A DNA stretch of 64,000 nt. It comes from Codonopsis lanceolata (Eukaryota > Streptophyta > Magnoliopsida > Asterales > Campanulaceae). The DNA is taken from contig CM028378.1 of assembly GCA_013146195.2 (NCBI GenBank), positions 39,082,108-39,146,107 on the forward strand, in the 5' to 3' direction. Positions 46,455 through 57,890 of this stretch are shown one piece after another (position 1 is the first letter of the stretch; every line of letters begins with the position of its first letter). Both the position numbers and the translations under genes were made by a program. The notes beneath the pieces are model-generated. The model was not told the DNA's origin. It searched no databases and was given only the letters and a program-made list of their open reading frames with translations.

Positions 46455-49379
46455 TGTGAGAACCCAAACCCATAACTTGTATAGCATCATTATAACATGC
46501 TCATTTTATGCCTTAACATGTTAACTAGTTCATATTGTTGATGTCATACTTGCATTAGGTTGACTGCGATCACAATCGCTTGTATGTCTCCCTTACTTGC
46601 ATGCCTTGTTGTACTTGCTTCGATTGTTGCCTTAGTGTGTAACTGAGTCCTAATAGGGCCTTAGTATCCTTCTTGCATGTTTTATAACTTCAATCGTGGC
46701 CAACGTATGCTTGGTTGAGAGTTCGGAAGCATTGTTGCTTCACTTGACCTTTTGACTCGTAGAGTCTCTCGGTTTGGCTTCTTCTTGCCTCATTTCGTGT
46801 CTTGAGACTCGTGAGATATTAACTTGAATCCTAAACCTTGTTTACTAGTCCTTAACATGATTAAGAATGTCCATTCATGCTTATAGTAACCTTGTTAAAC
46901 CCGTTATTGAATCGTTTGATTGTTCGTCGTGAGTTTCGCCCTCGATTCCTCCTTGTTCCGGGTTATGTCCGGACCTGTTTTGGGCGTGTTTTGAGTGTAC
47001 TAAACCTCTCTAATGGTTTGGGGTTATGTTGGACACATTTAGGACTTGTTTTCAAGCCATTTTGGCCTTCCAGACACCTAAGCGCTCGCCCAGCCAAATG
47101 ACTGAGTGAGTGCACAAAATCCAGCAGCACCAGAAAATGAAAAGAGGCTGAGCACTCTCTTAGCCATCACCCTGAACGACCGCTCAACACCTGCACCAGC
47201 ATTACGGGATTTTTTGATTTTGAATTTTTGGCTTGAACCCTATCTAACCCAATTCAAACCCCCACCTGATTTGTGACCTCTTTAGGCTTAATTCCAATCC
47301 TTTGATATGTTAATCAAGGGCCATCATTAATCAACCAATGAGAAGCTTGATAACTCAAGCATAGGATTGACCCCTTTTGTGAGTTCATCATCTCCCTAAA
47401 CACATGACAGCCATTTTCATTTCCTCTATTGTTAATTGATGGGTTCCTAGAGAGAGAGAGAGTGAGCTTGAAGATCCTCCACCTTGCTTGCATCATTGCC
47501 GGAGATCCGACCATCGGATTTTCGATTGGAGACCACCAAATCGAAGCTCTTGCTCCCTAGTTTCACAATCCTTACATTGTTTTGTCATCCAACCATTTGA
47601 TTTCGCATAAGGTAAGCACCCAATCCCCTGTTTTTGTATGCTCAATATCAAGCATGGTCCCTTCATGATAGTTTCTCGGTACATGTTGCAAGAAGACATG
47701 CACCATGTTAATAACTTGAAATTGTTTAAGTTAATTTTCTGTATATTTTTGGGTTAATGACTCATAATTGGTAATTTGAACTTATGTCTAGAATTAAATG
47801 TGTTCTATAATGGATTTGGAATAACTATTGTTTTTGAACTTGTTGTAAATTGTAACTTCAAAATGATTAACATGCTAGGGTTCACAAATTTGGGAACTTT
47901 GATCTTGATGGACTAAAAGTCATGAATGACCTAATAGTCTAATTGTAAATGAATCGAGAACATAGAAAAGGGCAATGAATTGCATATAACATTCCTTCTC
48001 TACTTGGAAATAATTTAGCTACAACTCAACGAAGTTGCACTTAGAGAGTCATTGAATAATACCGACTCTACGATCAATCCCTGCGACGTTTAGAGTTCAA
48101 TTGAATTGTAAATTAGCTCTTGGGAATTCTTAACGTGATTGATCTCATGCTTGACTTGTATATCGTAGAGTATCATGCCTACAAGATTGGACGAGTCGCT
48201 CTTGTCGAACTCGTTCCCTTACTTGATTTATTACGTGAGTAAACATCTACTTGACTCGGACAAGTTCGCTCTTGTCGAACTCGCTCTTTACTTGATTTTG
48301 TGTGACAAGTAAATATCTACTTGGCATACCATTAGTCCAGCTGGCATACGTGAATTGTCTAGATGGTCAACGATGCATCGCCGTTATGAATTACGAGATT
48401 CATAGTAGTGATGGGTCGCCATACCATAAACTTGCACACACCCTTCACTACTGATCACAGTGGAGAAGAGTACCTTGTCGTAACCAATGGGCGCTTGGAA
48501 CAATACTATCGTGGTCGATGTATCATACACGTGCATCCGACAAATACATTCAAGATAACCTTGTCTATTTCAGGTCTACGAAGCGGCACCAGTTCAATAA
48601 CATATCCTTATCCTATGTGATTTATTTAAGCACTTATGTGAAAACAATGTGCATCGCGACATGAGAACTACGTGCTAGTATGATCTTGCTTGATACATGC
48701 TATGTACGCCTTGCATTATATCCTATCATGCATATTGGTGGCTTACAAAGTCTTTATGACTTACCCCCTCCTTTTTACTGTTTTAGATCCTAACCATCCA
48801 GGCCCGTCTCATCAAGGTTGATCGTCTACTCTTGTTCGTGATCACGCGCCTAGAGGTGGTAGCGTTGGCTTTTGGTTTCTCTTTTGGCAAGGACGCTTGG
48901 TTAAAGCAAGTCATTTAGACTTCGCTTGGGAATGTGTACTTGTAGTGACTTGTTCTTGTATAGACCAAGACTAATAGTACTACTTATGTTTCTAGTCGTT
49001 TACCGGCACTTGTAGGCTAAGCCTTGCTTGCATGTATTGGTTCACTTGTTAAAACTTCCGCTGAGCATCCCATTAGCTCTTATTTACTTTTGTTGTTCCT
49101 CCGGCGTGTTTAGCCGTTGAAGTGTATATATATATTAGCATGAATTGTTTAGTTGTTGAGTTCCGGTTGTAAATTCGCCGATGACTTGGTTTACTTGCTA
49201 TTAACTGTTATATCAGGTTCTAAAGTTTTAAATTATTCCGACTTTTTAGTGCCGAGTTGTTCTACGTGTCCGTTGTTGCGTCACGTCAGTTTTGATAATT
49301 GAGTCCTTGCATGAATGTCAGTCCTTATTTGAACGGCACGACCCGCGATCCCTCATCGGGGTCGGGTTGGGTCGTCACA
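46455..49379 (+). repeat. 5' LTR of deleted chromovirus
   Basis: The 2.9-kb LTR is unusually long. It has an internal ~75-bp near-duplication at about 48185-48325 (GACGAGTCGCTCTTGTCGAA and GACAAGTTCGCTCTTGTCGA types) and a cluster of GAGCG/CGCTC motifs near 47085-47190. ORFs inside it recur in the other LTR but have no protein character. Confidence 0.9.
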
Positions 49380-49381
49380 GT

Positions 49382-49393
49382 TGGTATCAGAGC
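49382..49393 (+). promoter_or_regulatory. Primer-binding site (tRNA-Met)
   Basis: TGGTATCAGAGC, two bases after the LTR end; exact match to the usual plant initiator-Met primer site. Confidence 0.88.
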
Positions 49394-49488
49394 TATAGGT
49401 TAGTTATCGACCAGGATAAGTTCCATGGCCTAGGTGGGTTAGTGCTTGTGTGATGTTCTAACGTCGAGTGATTTCTTATAGGTGTATC

Positions 49489-50465
49489 ATGGTGGGTCCT
49501 AGACCAGGAGCTAGTAGCAATGGAACTGGTATTGGCTTAGGTAGAGGCAGGCCTAGAAGGGTTCCTGTTGAACCAGAGGCTAGAGTTCCGGATGAACAAG
49601 AGGTTGTGATACCCCCACCAAAGAATTAAGGTGATGAGAATGCTCGTATGGCAGGCTTGTTCCGTAGGATGATGACTGTTATGGCTTAGCACAGGAAGGT
49701 CAGGCGGGAGGTGTACCACCCCCACAACCACCATCAGAAGCGGAGGCGAGAGCTTTGCCACCTCGTAATGATGTACCACCAGAACCTAGGGCCAGAAACA
49801 ATGCTACGTTGGAAAGGTTCTTGAAGATGAAACCTCCATCTTTCGAGGGAGAGTCAGATGCTGGTAAGGCAAAATTATGGCTTGAGGACTTGGAGAAAAT
49901 TTTTGCAACTCTAAACTGTACTAAGGAAGAGAAAGTTGTGTTAGCTGTGTATAAGCTAGAAGGGGCCACGAACCATTGGTGGAGAGTATTGCTAGCAACT
50001 GGAATCTTAATCGGGTTCCGAGGATTTGGTCTAAGTTCGAGAGGGAGTTCAACGCTTCCAATGTACCTATGGTAGTGAGGCAGAAAAGAGAGAAGGAATT
50101 CCAAGATCTAAAACAAGGTTCTATGACGGTGGCCCAATATTCACATAAGTTCACCGAGCTGTCTCGCTATTGTGCACATCTTGTACCGGATGAGTCCCAG
50201 AGGGTACTCAAGTTCGTGAAGGGTCTGAAGACCAAGTTTAGGAGGCAGCTCTTGTCATTGCAGTTGACAGATTATCGGGGTGCGGTTGATCGTGCCTATG
50301 AGATTGAGAGAGACATAGAGGAGCACAGGCAGAAGCCTGTTGTGCAGTCCTCACATCAGCAGCCATCGCAGCAGTCGTCTTAGGTGACCTCGCATCATTC
50401 TGGGAGAGGTCAGTTTTCGGGTAATCAGTCTAGTCATCAGGGCAACCGTCGCAACGGTGGCCAGC
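49489..50465 (+). pseudogene. Chromovirus gag, broken
   Basis: A start at 49489 (MVGPRPGASSNG) is followed by stops near 49627 and 49687 and at least two frame changes. The retrotransposon gag domain is clear: KPPSFEGESDAGKAKLWLED at about 49830, EGATNHWWR at about 49960, and after a frameshift REKEFQDLKQGSMTVAQYSH with HLVPDESQRVLKFVKGL. A Gln/Ser-rich tail with a TAG at 50381-50383 precedes the deletion junction, before any zinc knuckle. Confidence 0.82.
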
Positions 50466-51081
50466 GTTCACCGATTTGCTAGGATGAAGTTTGTGAAGTT
50501 AAGTTATGGGGTTCCGAGATGGTACAAAAGTCGACTGAGAGTGTGAAGCTGATTGGAGATAGATTGCGTACGGCTCAGAGTGGACAAAAAAGCTATGCAG
50601 ATAACCGGAGACGTGATCTTGAGTTTCAAGTTGGTGATTATGTGTTCTTGAAGATATCGTCTCGTCGTGGTACCAAGAGGTTTGGTAAGAAAGGGAAACT
50701 TTCACCGAAGTATATTGGTTTGTTTGAGATTCTTGAGAAGGTTGGTTCTTTGGCTTACCGGATTGCATTGTCACCTTCTATTTCGGGTATTCATGATGTG
50801 TTTCACGTTTCCATGCTTCGCAAATATATGAAAGATGAATCACGTGTTCTTGCATATGAATAGATTACTTTTGAACCCGATCTTTCCTACGTTGAGAAGC
50901 CGGTGAGGATTCTTGATACTAAAGAGAAAATCTTGAGAACTAAAAGGATACCATTAGTGAAAGTCTTGTGGAAAAATCATGACATCGAGGAAGCTACGTG
51001 CGAGACCGAACTTGAGATGAGGGAGAAATACCCATACTTATTCGAGATGACTGGTAAGAATTTAAGGACTAAATTCCTTTA
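50466..51081 (+). pseudogene. Integrase C-terminus with chromodomain, joined to gag
   Basis: Begins with SPIC, part of the conserved end of the integrase core, in the same frame as the gag tail. A TAG follows at once (about 50478). The integrase C-terminal domain reads KSYADNRRRDLEFQVGDYVF, KLSPKYIGLFEILEKVG and HDVFHVSMLRKY. After a TAG near 50861 a chromodomain-like end appears (IPLVKVLWKNHDIEEATCE ... MREKYPYLF). The chromodomain would direct insertion to heterochromatin. The gag-to-integrase junction keeps the reading frame apart from the stops. Confidence 0.83.
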
Positions 51082-51093
51082 AGTAGAGGAGGA
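51082..51093 (+). promoter_or_regulatory. Polypurine tract
   Basis: AGTAGAGGAGGA immediately before the 3' LTR. Confidence 0.8.
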
Positions 51094-54011
51094 TGTGAGA
51101 ACCCAAACCCATAACTTGTAAAGCATCATTATAACATGCTCATTTTATGCCTTAACATGTTAACTACTTCATATTGTTGAGGTCATACTTGGATTAGGTT
51201 GACCGCAATCACAGTCGCTTGTATGCCTCCCTTACTTGCATGTCTTGTTGTACTTGCTTCGATTGTTGCCTTAGTGCTTAACTGAGTCCTAATAGGGCCT
51301 TAGTATCCTTCTTTCATGTTTTATAACTTTAATCGTGGCCAACGTATGCTTGGTTGAGAGTTCGGAAGCATTGTTGCTTCACTTGACCTTTTGACTCGTA
51401 GAGTCTCTCGGTTTGCCTTCTTCTTGCCTCGTTTCGTCTCTTGAGACTCGTGAGATATTAACTTGAATCCTAAACCTTTTTTACTAGTCCTTAACATGAT
51501 TAAGAATGTTCATTCCTTGTTAAACCCGTTGTTGAATCGTTTGATTGTTCGTCATGAGTTTCGCCCTCGATTCCTCCTTGTTCCAGGTGATGTTCGGACC
51601 TGTTTTGGGCGTGTTTTGAGTATACTAAACCTTCCTAATGGTTTTGGGTTGTGTTGGATACATTTAGGACTTGTTTTCAAGTCATTTTGGCCTTCCAGAC
51701 ACCTAAGTGCTCGCCCAGCCAAATGACTGAGCGAGTGCACAAAATCCAACAGCACCAGAAAATGAAAAGAGGTTGAGCGCTCGCTCAGCCATCACCCTGA
51801 GCGACCGCTCAACACCTGCACCAGTATTACGAGATTTTCTGATTTTGAATTTTTGGCTTGAACCCTTGAACCCTATCCAACCCAATTCAAACCCCCACCT
51901 GATTTGTGACCTCTTTAGGCTTAATTTCAATCCTTGGATGTGTTTTAATCAAGAGCCATCATTAATCAACCAATGAGAAGCTTGATAACTCAAGCATAGG
52001 ATTGACCCCTTTTGTGAGTTCATCATCTCTCCAAACACATGACAGCTATTTTCATTTCCTCCATTGTTAATTGATGGGTTCCTAGAGAGAGAGAGTGAGC
52101 TTGAAGATCCTCCACCTTGCTTGCATCATTGCCGGAGATCCGACCATCGGATTTTCGATTGGAGACCACCAAATCGAAGCTCTTGCTCCCTAGTTTCACA
52201 ATTCTTACTTTGTTTTTTCATCCAACCGTTTGATTTCGCATTAGGTAAGCACCCAATCCCCTGTTTTTGTATGCTCAATATCAACCATACTCCCTTCATG
52301 ATAGTTTCTAGATATATGTTCAATATGACATGCACTATGTTAATAACTTGAAATTCTTTAAGTTAATTTTCTGTAAATTTTTGGGTTAATGACTCATAAT
52401 TGGTAATTTGAACTTATGTCTAGAATTAAATGTGTTCTAGAATGGATTTTGAATAACTATTATTCTTGGACTTGTTGTAAATTGTAACTTCAAAATGATG
52501 AGCATGCTAGGGTTCACAAATTTAGGAACTTTGATCTTGATGGACTAAAAGTCATGAATGACCTAATAGTCTAATTGTAAATGAATCGAGAACATAGAAA
52601 AGAGCAATTAATTACATATAGCATTCATTTTCTACTTGGAAATAATTTAGATATAACTCAACGGAGTTGCACTTAGAGAGTCATTGAACAATACCGACTC
52701 TACAATCAATCCCTACGACATTTAGAGTTAAATTGAATTGTAAATTAGCTCTTAGGAATTCTTAACGTGATTGATCTCATGCTTGACTTGTATATCGTAG
52801 AGTAACATGCCTACTTGATTGGACGAGTCGCTCTTGTCGACCTCGCTCCCTTACTTGATTTATTACGCGAGTAAACATCTACTTGACTCGGACGAGTTCG
52901 CTCTTGTTGAACTCGCTCCTTACTTGATTTTATGTGACAAGTAAATATCTACTTGGCATACCATTAGTCCAGCTGGCATACGTGAATTGTCTAGATGGTC
53001 AACGATGCATCACCATCATGAATTACGAGATTCATGGTAGTGATAGGTCGTCATACCATAAACTTGCACACACCCTGCACTACTGATCACAGTGGGGAAG
53101 AGTACCTCGTCGTAACCAATGGGCGCTTGGAACAATACTATCGTGGTAGATGTATCATACACATGCATCCGACAAATACATTCAAGATAACCTTATCTAT
53201 TTCAGGTTTACGAAGCGGCACCGGTTCCATAACATATCCTTATCCTATGTGATTTATTTAAGCACTTATGTGAAAATAACGTGTATCGCGACATGAGAAC
53301 TACGTGCTAGTATGATCTTGTTTGATACATGCTATGTACACCTTGCATTATATCCTGTCATGCATATTGGTGGCTTACAAAGTCTTTATGACTTACCCCC
53401 TCCCTTTTACTGTTTTAGATCCTAACCATCCAGGTTCGTCTCATCGAGGTTGATCGTCTACTCTTGTTCGTGATCTCGCGCCTAGAGGTGGTAGCGTTGG
53501 CTTTTGGTTTCTCTTTTGGCAAGGACGCTTGGGTTAAAGCAAGTCATTTAGACTTCACTTGGGAATGTGTACTTGTAGTGACTTGTTTTTGTATAGACTA
53601 AGACTAATAGTACTACTTATGTTTCTAGTCGTTTGCCGGCACTTGTAGGTCGAGCCTTGCTTGCATGTATTGGTTCACTTGTTAAGACTTCCACTGAGCA
53701 TCTCATTATCTCTTATTTACTTTTATTGTTCCTCCGACATGTTTAGCCGTTGAGGTGTATATATATTAGCATGAATTGTTTAGTTATTGGGTTCCGGTTA
53801 TAAATTCACCGATGACTTGGTTTACTTGCTATTAACTGTTATATCAGGTTCTAAAGTTTTAAATTATTCCGGCTTTTTAGTGCTGAATTGTTCTACGTAT
53901 CCAATGTTGCGTCACATTAGTTTTGATAATTGAATCCTTGCATGAATTGTAGTCCTTATTTGGACGGCATGACCCGTGATCCCTCCTCGGGGTCAAGGTT
54001 GGGTCGTCACA
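51094..54011 (+). repeat. 3' LTR of deleted chromovirus
   Basis: Aligns with 46455-49379 along its full length with scattered substitutions and few small indels. It contains the GAGCGCTCGCTCAG / CTGAGCGACCGCTC cluster (about 51775-51812) in better-preserved form than the 5' copy. Confidence 0.9.
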
Positions 54012-54016
54012 TCTCA

Positions 54017-55261
54017 TTTTGGAAATGATCATAAGAAAATAATATTCTTCATCAATAATTTTGTTAATGTCTTTTGAATGAGGTGTATTAAAGTCTTTTG
54101 AATTATTTAGTCCGCGAGTTGAAAATTATAATATGTTTGAATGATTTTTTGGTGTTTATTTCTTAATTTAATAATCTTATATAAATTGTGTTGCAGAAAA
54201 TATTGTTTCCCCAACAATATAATATTGGAGGTTTTAATCAAAATGTTTCGCATCCTACTTTAGTTCTTCATTTATTGGATATCACAAATGAGACGATATA
54301 TTATACTATTTTAAAGTAAATTTTATTAAAGATTTTATTTTATATATTTTTAAGACGTTACATATTTTTTTTCCAGCTACTATACAAATATACGATACAA
54401 GGAAGAACAATTTCTATACATACTCACCTTTCACAAGTTCATGTATTTCACTTATTGTTGATTCAACAAATTATTAAAAATGTTCAAATCCTACTGCCAT
54501 TTCGAACAAGAAAAAGCGTTTAAGTAGAACTCTATTGCTTACTCAATGTAAATTTTTGTTATGTTTATTACATCTTTTAATTTTTATTATTAAGTAGATT
54601 CAAAGTTATTCATGTTTTATCTTTTTTTTCTAATTTATGATATTAATTTTTTACTAAATAAATAATACATCATATTTTGGTCAAACGTTGGATTTTTCAT
54701 AACTTAAAAATATAATAATAAAGATATCATAAAAAATAATGATATTTAATGCATTGCAACTTATGATTAGTACTTTACACAAAATGTAATTGACTTTTTT
54801 AATTAATATTTTTGTTTATATAATAAGTTAAAAGAGAATATATGAATCTTACTTTTAATGTAAGTATGATGTGTATTTTTCTATAATACAAATGTAAGAG
54901 TGAAAAATAATAATAAAAAACTGACTCAAATCAACGTAAAATGTTATATTAAACTTTCAATAATTATATTTATTTCTTCGTTTTCCTTGAATATTATTTA
55001 ATTAAAAATGATTTTTATCTGTACGTTTAATGCATGGGTATAAAACTAGTTATCTTTTAAACACACGAAGTCTAAAATGTCTTTCCTTGAAATTAGTGCT
55101 CTATCTGCCCTAAAATTTGACAAATTGTTTTTTAATATATTACTTTTATATTCCTATGTTTTTAACAAATAGTTCACTATTCTATTTTAATATATTTTAT
55201 TAAGAGAGTCAACTTAAAAAAATTAGACCATACAATTTTTTGAATTTCCAAATATACTATT
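54017..55261. other. AT-rich intergenic DNA, possible Helitron 3' end
   Basis: No coding region. TGCATGGGTATAAAACTAGT at 55031-55050 looks like a Helitron 3' terminus (CTAG followed by T), but I cannot find its 5' partner, which could lie beyond the chromovirus insertion. Confidence 0.4.
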
Positions 55262-55407
55262 TGATGCGTCCAAAATAATCCTAGACAGACTGGACTTCTT
55301 TAACTGGATATCGGGCTTTCAATCTATCCGAAATCTCCAATGCACAACCCTGTAAACAAGCAAAAACAGTGAACTAGGCAGGGGCACTTCCTGCAAAAGC
55401 CCTCCGA
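55262..55407 (-). repeat. Fragment of a Tat Gypsy LTR
   Basis: Starts TGATGCGTCCAAA and keeps the order of the Tat LTR at 22690: GGATATC, GGGCTTTCAAT, the GGGG-CTTCCTGCAAAAGCCCTC block. Divergence is moderate. It breaks off at about 55407, where another repeat begins. Confidence 0.7.
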
Positions 55408-56694
55408 TGTTTTAATTAATCTTTTTCCTTGCAAGTGGACAAGACTATTATAGAATAGTATTGGAAGCAAGGGTCGAACTCACATAGACAAGTGATCACG
55501 AACAGTGCAATTTATCAATAGCAATTTATTAATCTAAAGGGGGTTTTTATATTTAATTCTACTCTAAACTACTAGTTATAGATGTTTAACTAATTAGACA
55601 GTAATAACAGATATGAAGATCTTATGGTGGGTGGCAATCTAGGATTCTGGGTTTCACTTATATCTCTTTTATGTTCAATTCATAATAATATCATTCAATG
55701 TCTTGGGTTCGTTCACTAAAAATAGATATAGTCTGTTGAACAATTGGTTCAGCCTTCATCCCCGCAAAATTCATCCATTCTATATCCTAAGCACATGAAC
55801 TGTTAATCTAGCTGTCACCTAGATTTATGATCTATATGTCACCTAGATCATGTAAGAACCTGGTCCTAACTTATCACTCTCGTGCATCGATAGGTTCAAT
55901 TTATTGTGTTGGTGAGCCAGTGTACGACATATGCACTTGGTCATGCAGTTCTCCGCACCTCTAAGCCTTTATTATTTGCGATTACATTCATTTGTTCAAA
56001 GCAAAATAATATAGGGGTTGATAAACAACACAATCAACAAGCATTGAATGAACATAAATAAGAATCAAAACATAAATTTGATACAAGTTACCTCCCACCT
56101 CCTAGATTATGGATGAATTAGTTCATCATAGACAATGAACATCACATGGAGATGAACGGATACATGATTTGATCTTCAATACTTGCAATTACAAAACCTA
56201 ACTATGTTATACAATCTAAAAACTACCTAAAATCTATTAAAGAGAGCTTCCAACCGTCCTCCTTTTTGCTTGGCTCGGCATCTGACTTCTATATATACTC
56301 GGGAGTTGTAATTCAATCGAATGACTGTGTGAAAATCCGACTTTGACGCATTCTGACCACCTTGCGGTCGCAAGGTGCTAGGTACCTTGCGTCCGCAAGG
56401 TCTCCAGTATGTCCGGCCTTGGAAATCTTGACTTCTGGCTTTTAAGTCCCGTACTGCCTACCTTGCGGTCGCAAGGTCTACAGATTCTGCAGCTTTCATT
56501 CTTTCTTCATTTTTTCCTTTTTGTCCCTTCTTGAAATTTGCACTTAAAACCTTGGAGTTTCGCCTATTTTCACTAATAACCCTGAAACTTACAAAACTCA
56601 CCGAAAACATATATTAGTAGCCAAAAGCCTCGTGAAATAGCATAATTTTAAGTCATAGAAGCATATAAAATCGACGTATAAAATACATCGATCA
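55408..56694 (-). repeat. Candidate solo LTR interrupting the Tat LTR fragment
   Basis: A 1.29-kb block starts TG (55408) and ends CA (56694). On the minus strand it reads like a plant Gypsy LTR (TGATCGATGTATTTTATACG at the start, GGTTATTAGTGAAAATAGGC further in). No protein-coding sequence is present, and I cannot see a matching target duplication. It holds three copies of a GC-rich palindrome. Confidence 0.45.
56359..56477. repeat. Three copies of ACCTTGCG-N2-CGCAAGGT palindrome
   Basis: Near-perfect 18-base palindromes are at 56359-56376, 56384-56401 and 56460-56477. The arms are identical in all three; only the central two bases vary (GT, TC, GT). They are the only GC-rich words in the neighbourhood. 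Confidence 0.9.
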
Positions 56695-57151
56695 CAAACT
56701 AATTCAGAAAAACTATACTAATAAGAAAATGAGAGTGATATTAATAAGTTGAATTGATCAAGTGCTCGTTCTTCGCAGGTTTTACACTTTTGACTTTTGA
56801 TTTAAAATATAACAAATTATAAGTCAGTACATCTTTTAAAACATGTTTTTAAATAAATTCAGTTATTTTTTGGACATATATTTTAGATACAATTTTGAGG
56901 CAAAAGTACGTCAATGTCCTTCCCTCACCCACCTTCCTCTGCCGCCTTCGTTCTCCCTCAATTCTCTATGTTCTCCATCTCTATCCAACACGCATACACC
57001 CACACCTACACAAAATCAAACATGCTCCAGCATCTTCCTGAATTTTTTATTTCTTTTAGAATGTAAATTATTTTCTGGAAAATATCTGGCATCCAAATCC
57101 AAGTTACAGTACAATTAACCAAAAGATACAAAACACAAATCAAACACATAC
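56695..57151. other. Intergenic or intronic DNA left of the transit-peptide exon
   Basis: If the exon at 57152-57388 is real, this would be its first intron. A CT-rich stretch at 56915-57010 resembles a plant 5' UTR on the plus strand. No second exon is recognised. Confidence 0.4.
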
Positions 57152-57388
57152 ATTTTTTTCGAAAAAAAGGTCTTTCGTCACCACCATTGTCCCTTCGACA
57201 ACGGCAGACGCTCTTCTGGGTTCTCGAATGTTGGAAACAAGAGATAATTTGAGGGGGATTTGATATGAGTTCGAATTGAAGAAAAAGAGTTTTGAAGGGT
57301 TTGATAGTTGGTGGGTTGTGAAGGATTTTATGGGCTGGAGTTGTTGGGTGAAATTGGGTGATGACAATATTGTCGAAATTGTTGCCAT
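57152..57388 (-). CDS. Candidate first exon of a plastid-targeted host protein
   Basis: A 79-codon exon on the minus strand starts MATISTILSSPNFTQQLQPI, rich in Ser, Thr, Pro and Asn and poor in acidic residues, as in chloroplast transit peptides. It continues to RREPRRAS-like basic residues (REPRRASAVVEGT) where cleavage could occur and a mature part starting VVTKDLFFEKN. It ends in phase 0 at a good donor site (AAAAAT/GTATGT). The identity of the protein is not recognised. The following exons are not visible in the window, so the gene may be truncated by repeats or have a very long intron. Confidence 0.5.
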
Positions 57389-57549
57389 TTTTACTTGTTT
57401 TTGTGAAGAAATTGATTTGGATGAGAGGGGTTTAGATGTTGAGAGTATTTATGGCTTGTAGATGAAATGGTGTGGGTTTTATTTCTTTATCCTAAGTCAT
57501 GCTTTTTGTTAATGTGACTTTGTGAAAGATATAATGAGTGGACCAGAAC

Positions 57550-57890
57550 TTGTTTGGCATCAGCATCCTCATCCTGATGCATGTGTTTGACAGCAACCGG
57601 ATGTCTGAGTTTGGCATCAGCAACCTGATGCCTGAATTTGGCAATAACCTGATGCCTAAGTTTGGCATCAGCAACCTGATGTCTGGTTCTGATGCCTATC
57701 ATTGGCATCAGTATTATTGGATTTTTTGTCTTGAAAAAACTGTAGGCATCAGCATTATTGGATTATTTTTCACCTGATGCCAAGCCTTGCCATCACTTTT
57801 TGGCATCAGCTTTTTTGATTTTTTTTTTAGCTTGAATAAATTGTGAAAACAATGCTGATGCCAAACCTTGGCATCAACTTTTTTGAATTT
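57550..57890. repeat. GGCATCAG / CTGATGCC minisatellite
   Basis: At least ten copies of GGCATCAG or its complement CTGATGCC (some with one change) occur at about 24-27-bp spacing, first as TTTGGCATCAGCAACCTGAT units and then more loosely spaced to 57878. Because each unit carries both orientations, the array can form many small hairpins. It lies 160 bp upstream of the transit-peptide exon. Confidence 0.8.

Larger units (their letters stand above)
46455..54011 (+). mobile_element. Internally deleted chromovirus (Tekay/Del-like Gypsy)
   Basis: Long LTRs of 2925 bp (46455-49379) and 2918 bp (51094-54011) start TGTGAGAACCC and end GTCGTCACA. TCTCA flanks both sides (46450-46454 and 54012-54016). 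Only 1.7 kb lies between them: tRNA-Met-type PBS, part of gag, then directly the last part of integrase with a C-terminal chromodomain, and a polypurine tract. Protease, RT, RNase H and most of integrase are missing. The chromodomain and very long LTRs indicate the Tekay/Del lineage. Its spread would require proteins from an intact relative. Confidence 0.9.

Noticed and set aside
46877..47101. ORF in the chromovirus LTR, recurring at 51463-51726
   Set aside because: It recurs only because the LTRs are copies. The composition is not protein-like, and LTRs of this family do not encode proteins.
57487..57708. Minus-strand ORF with RHQVADAKL repeats
   Set aside because: It is the translation of the GGCATCAG minisatellite. 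Several frames are open with repeat peptides, so no gene is inferred.
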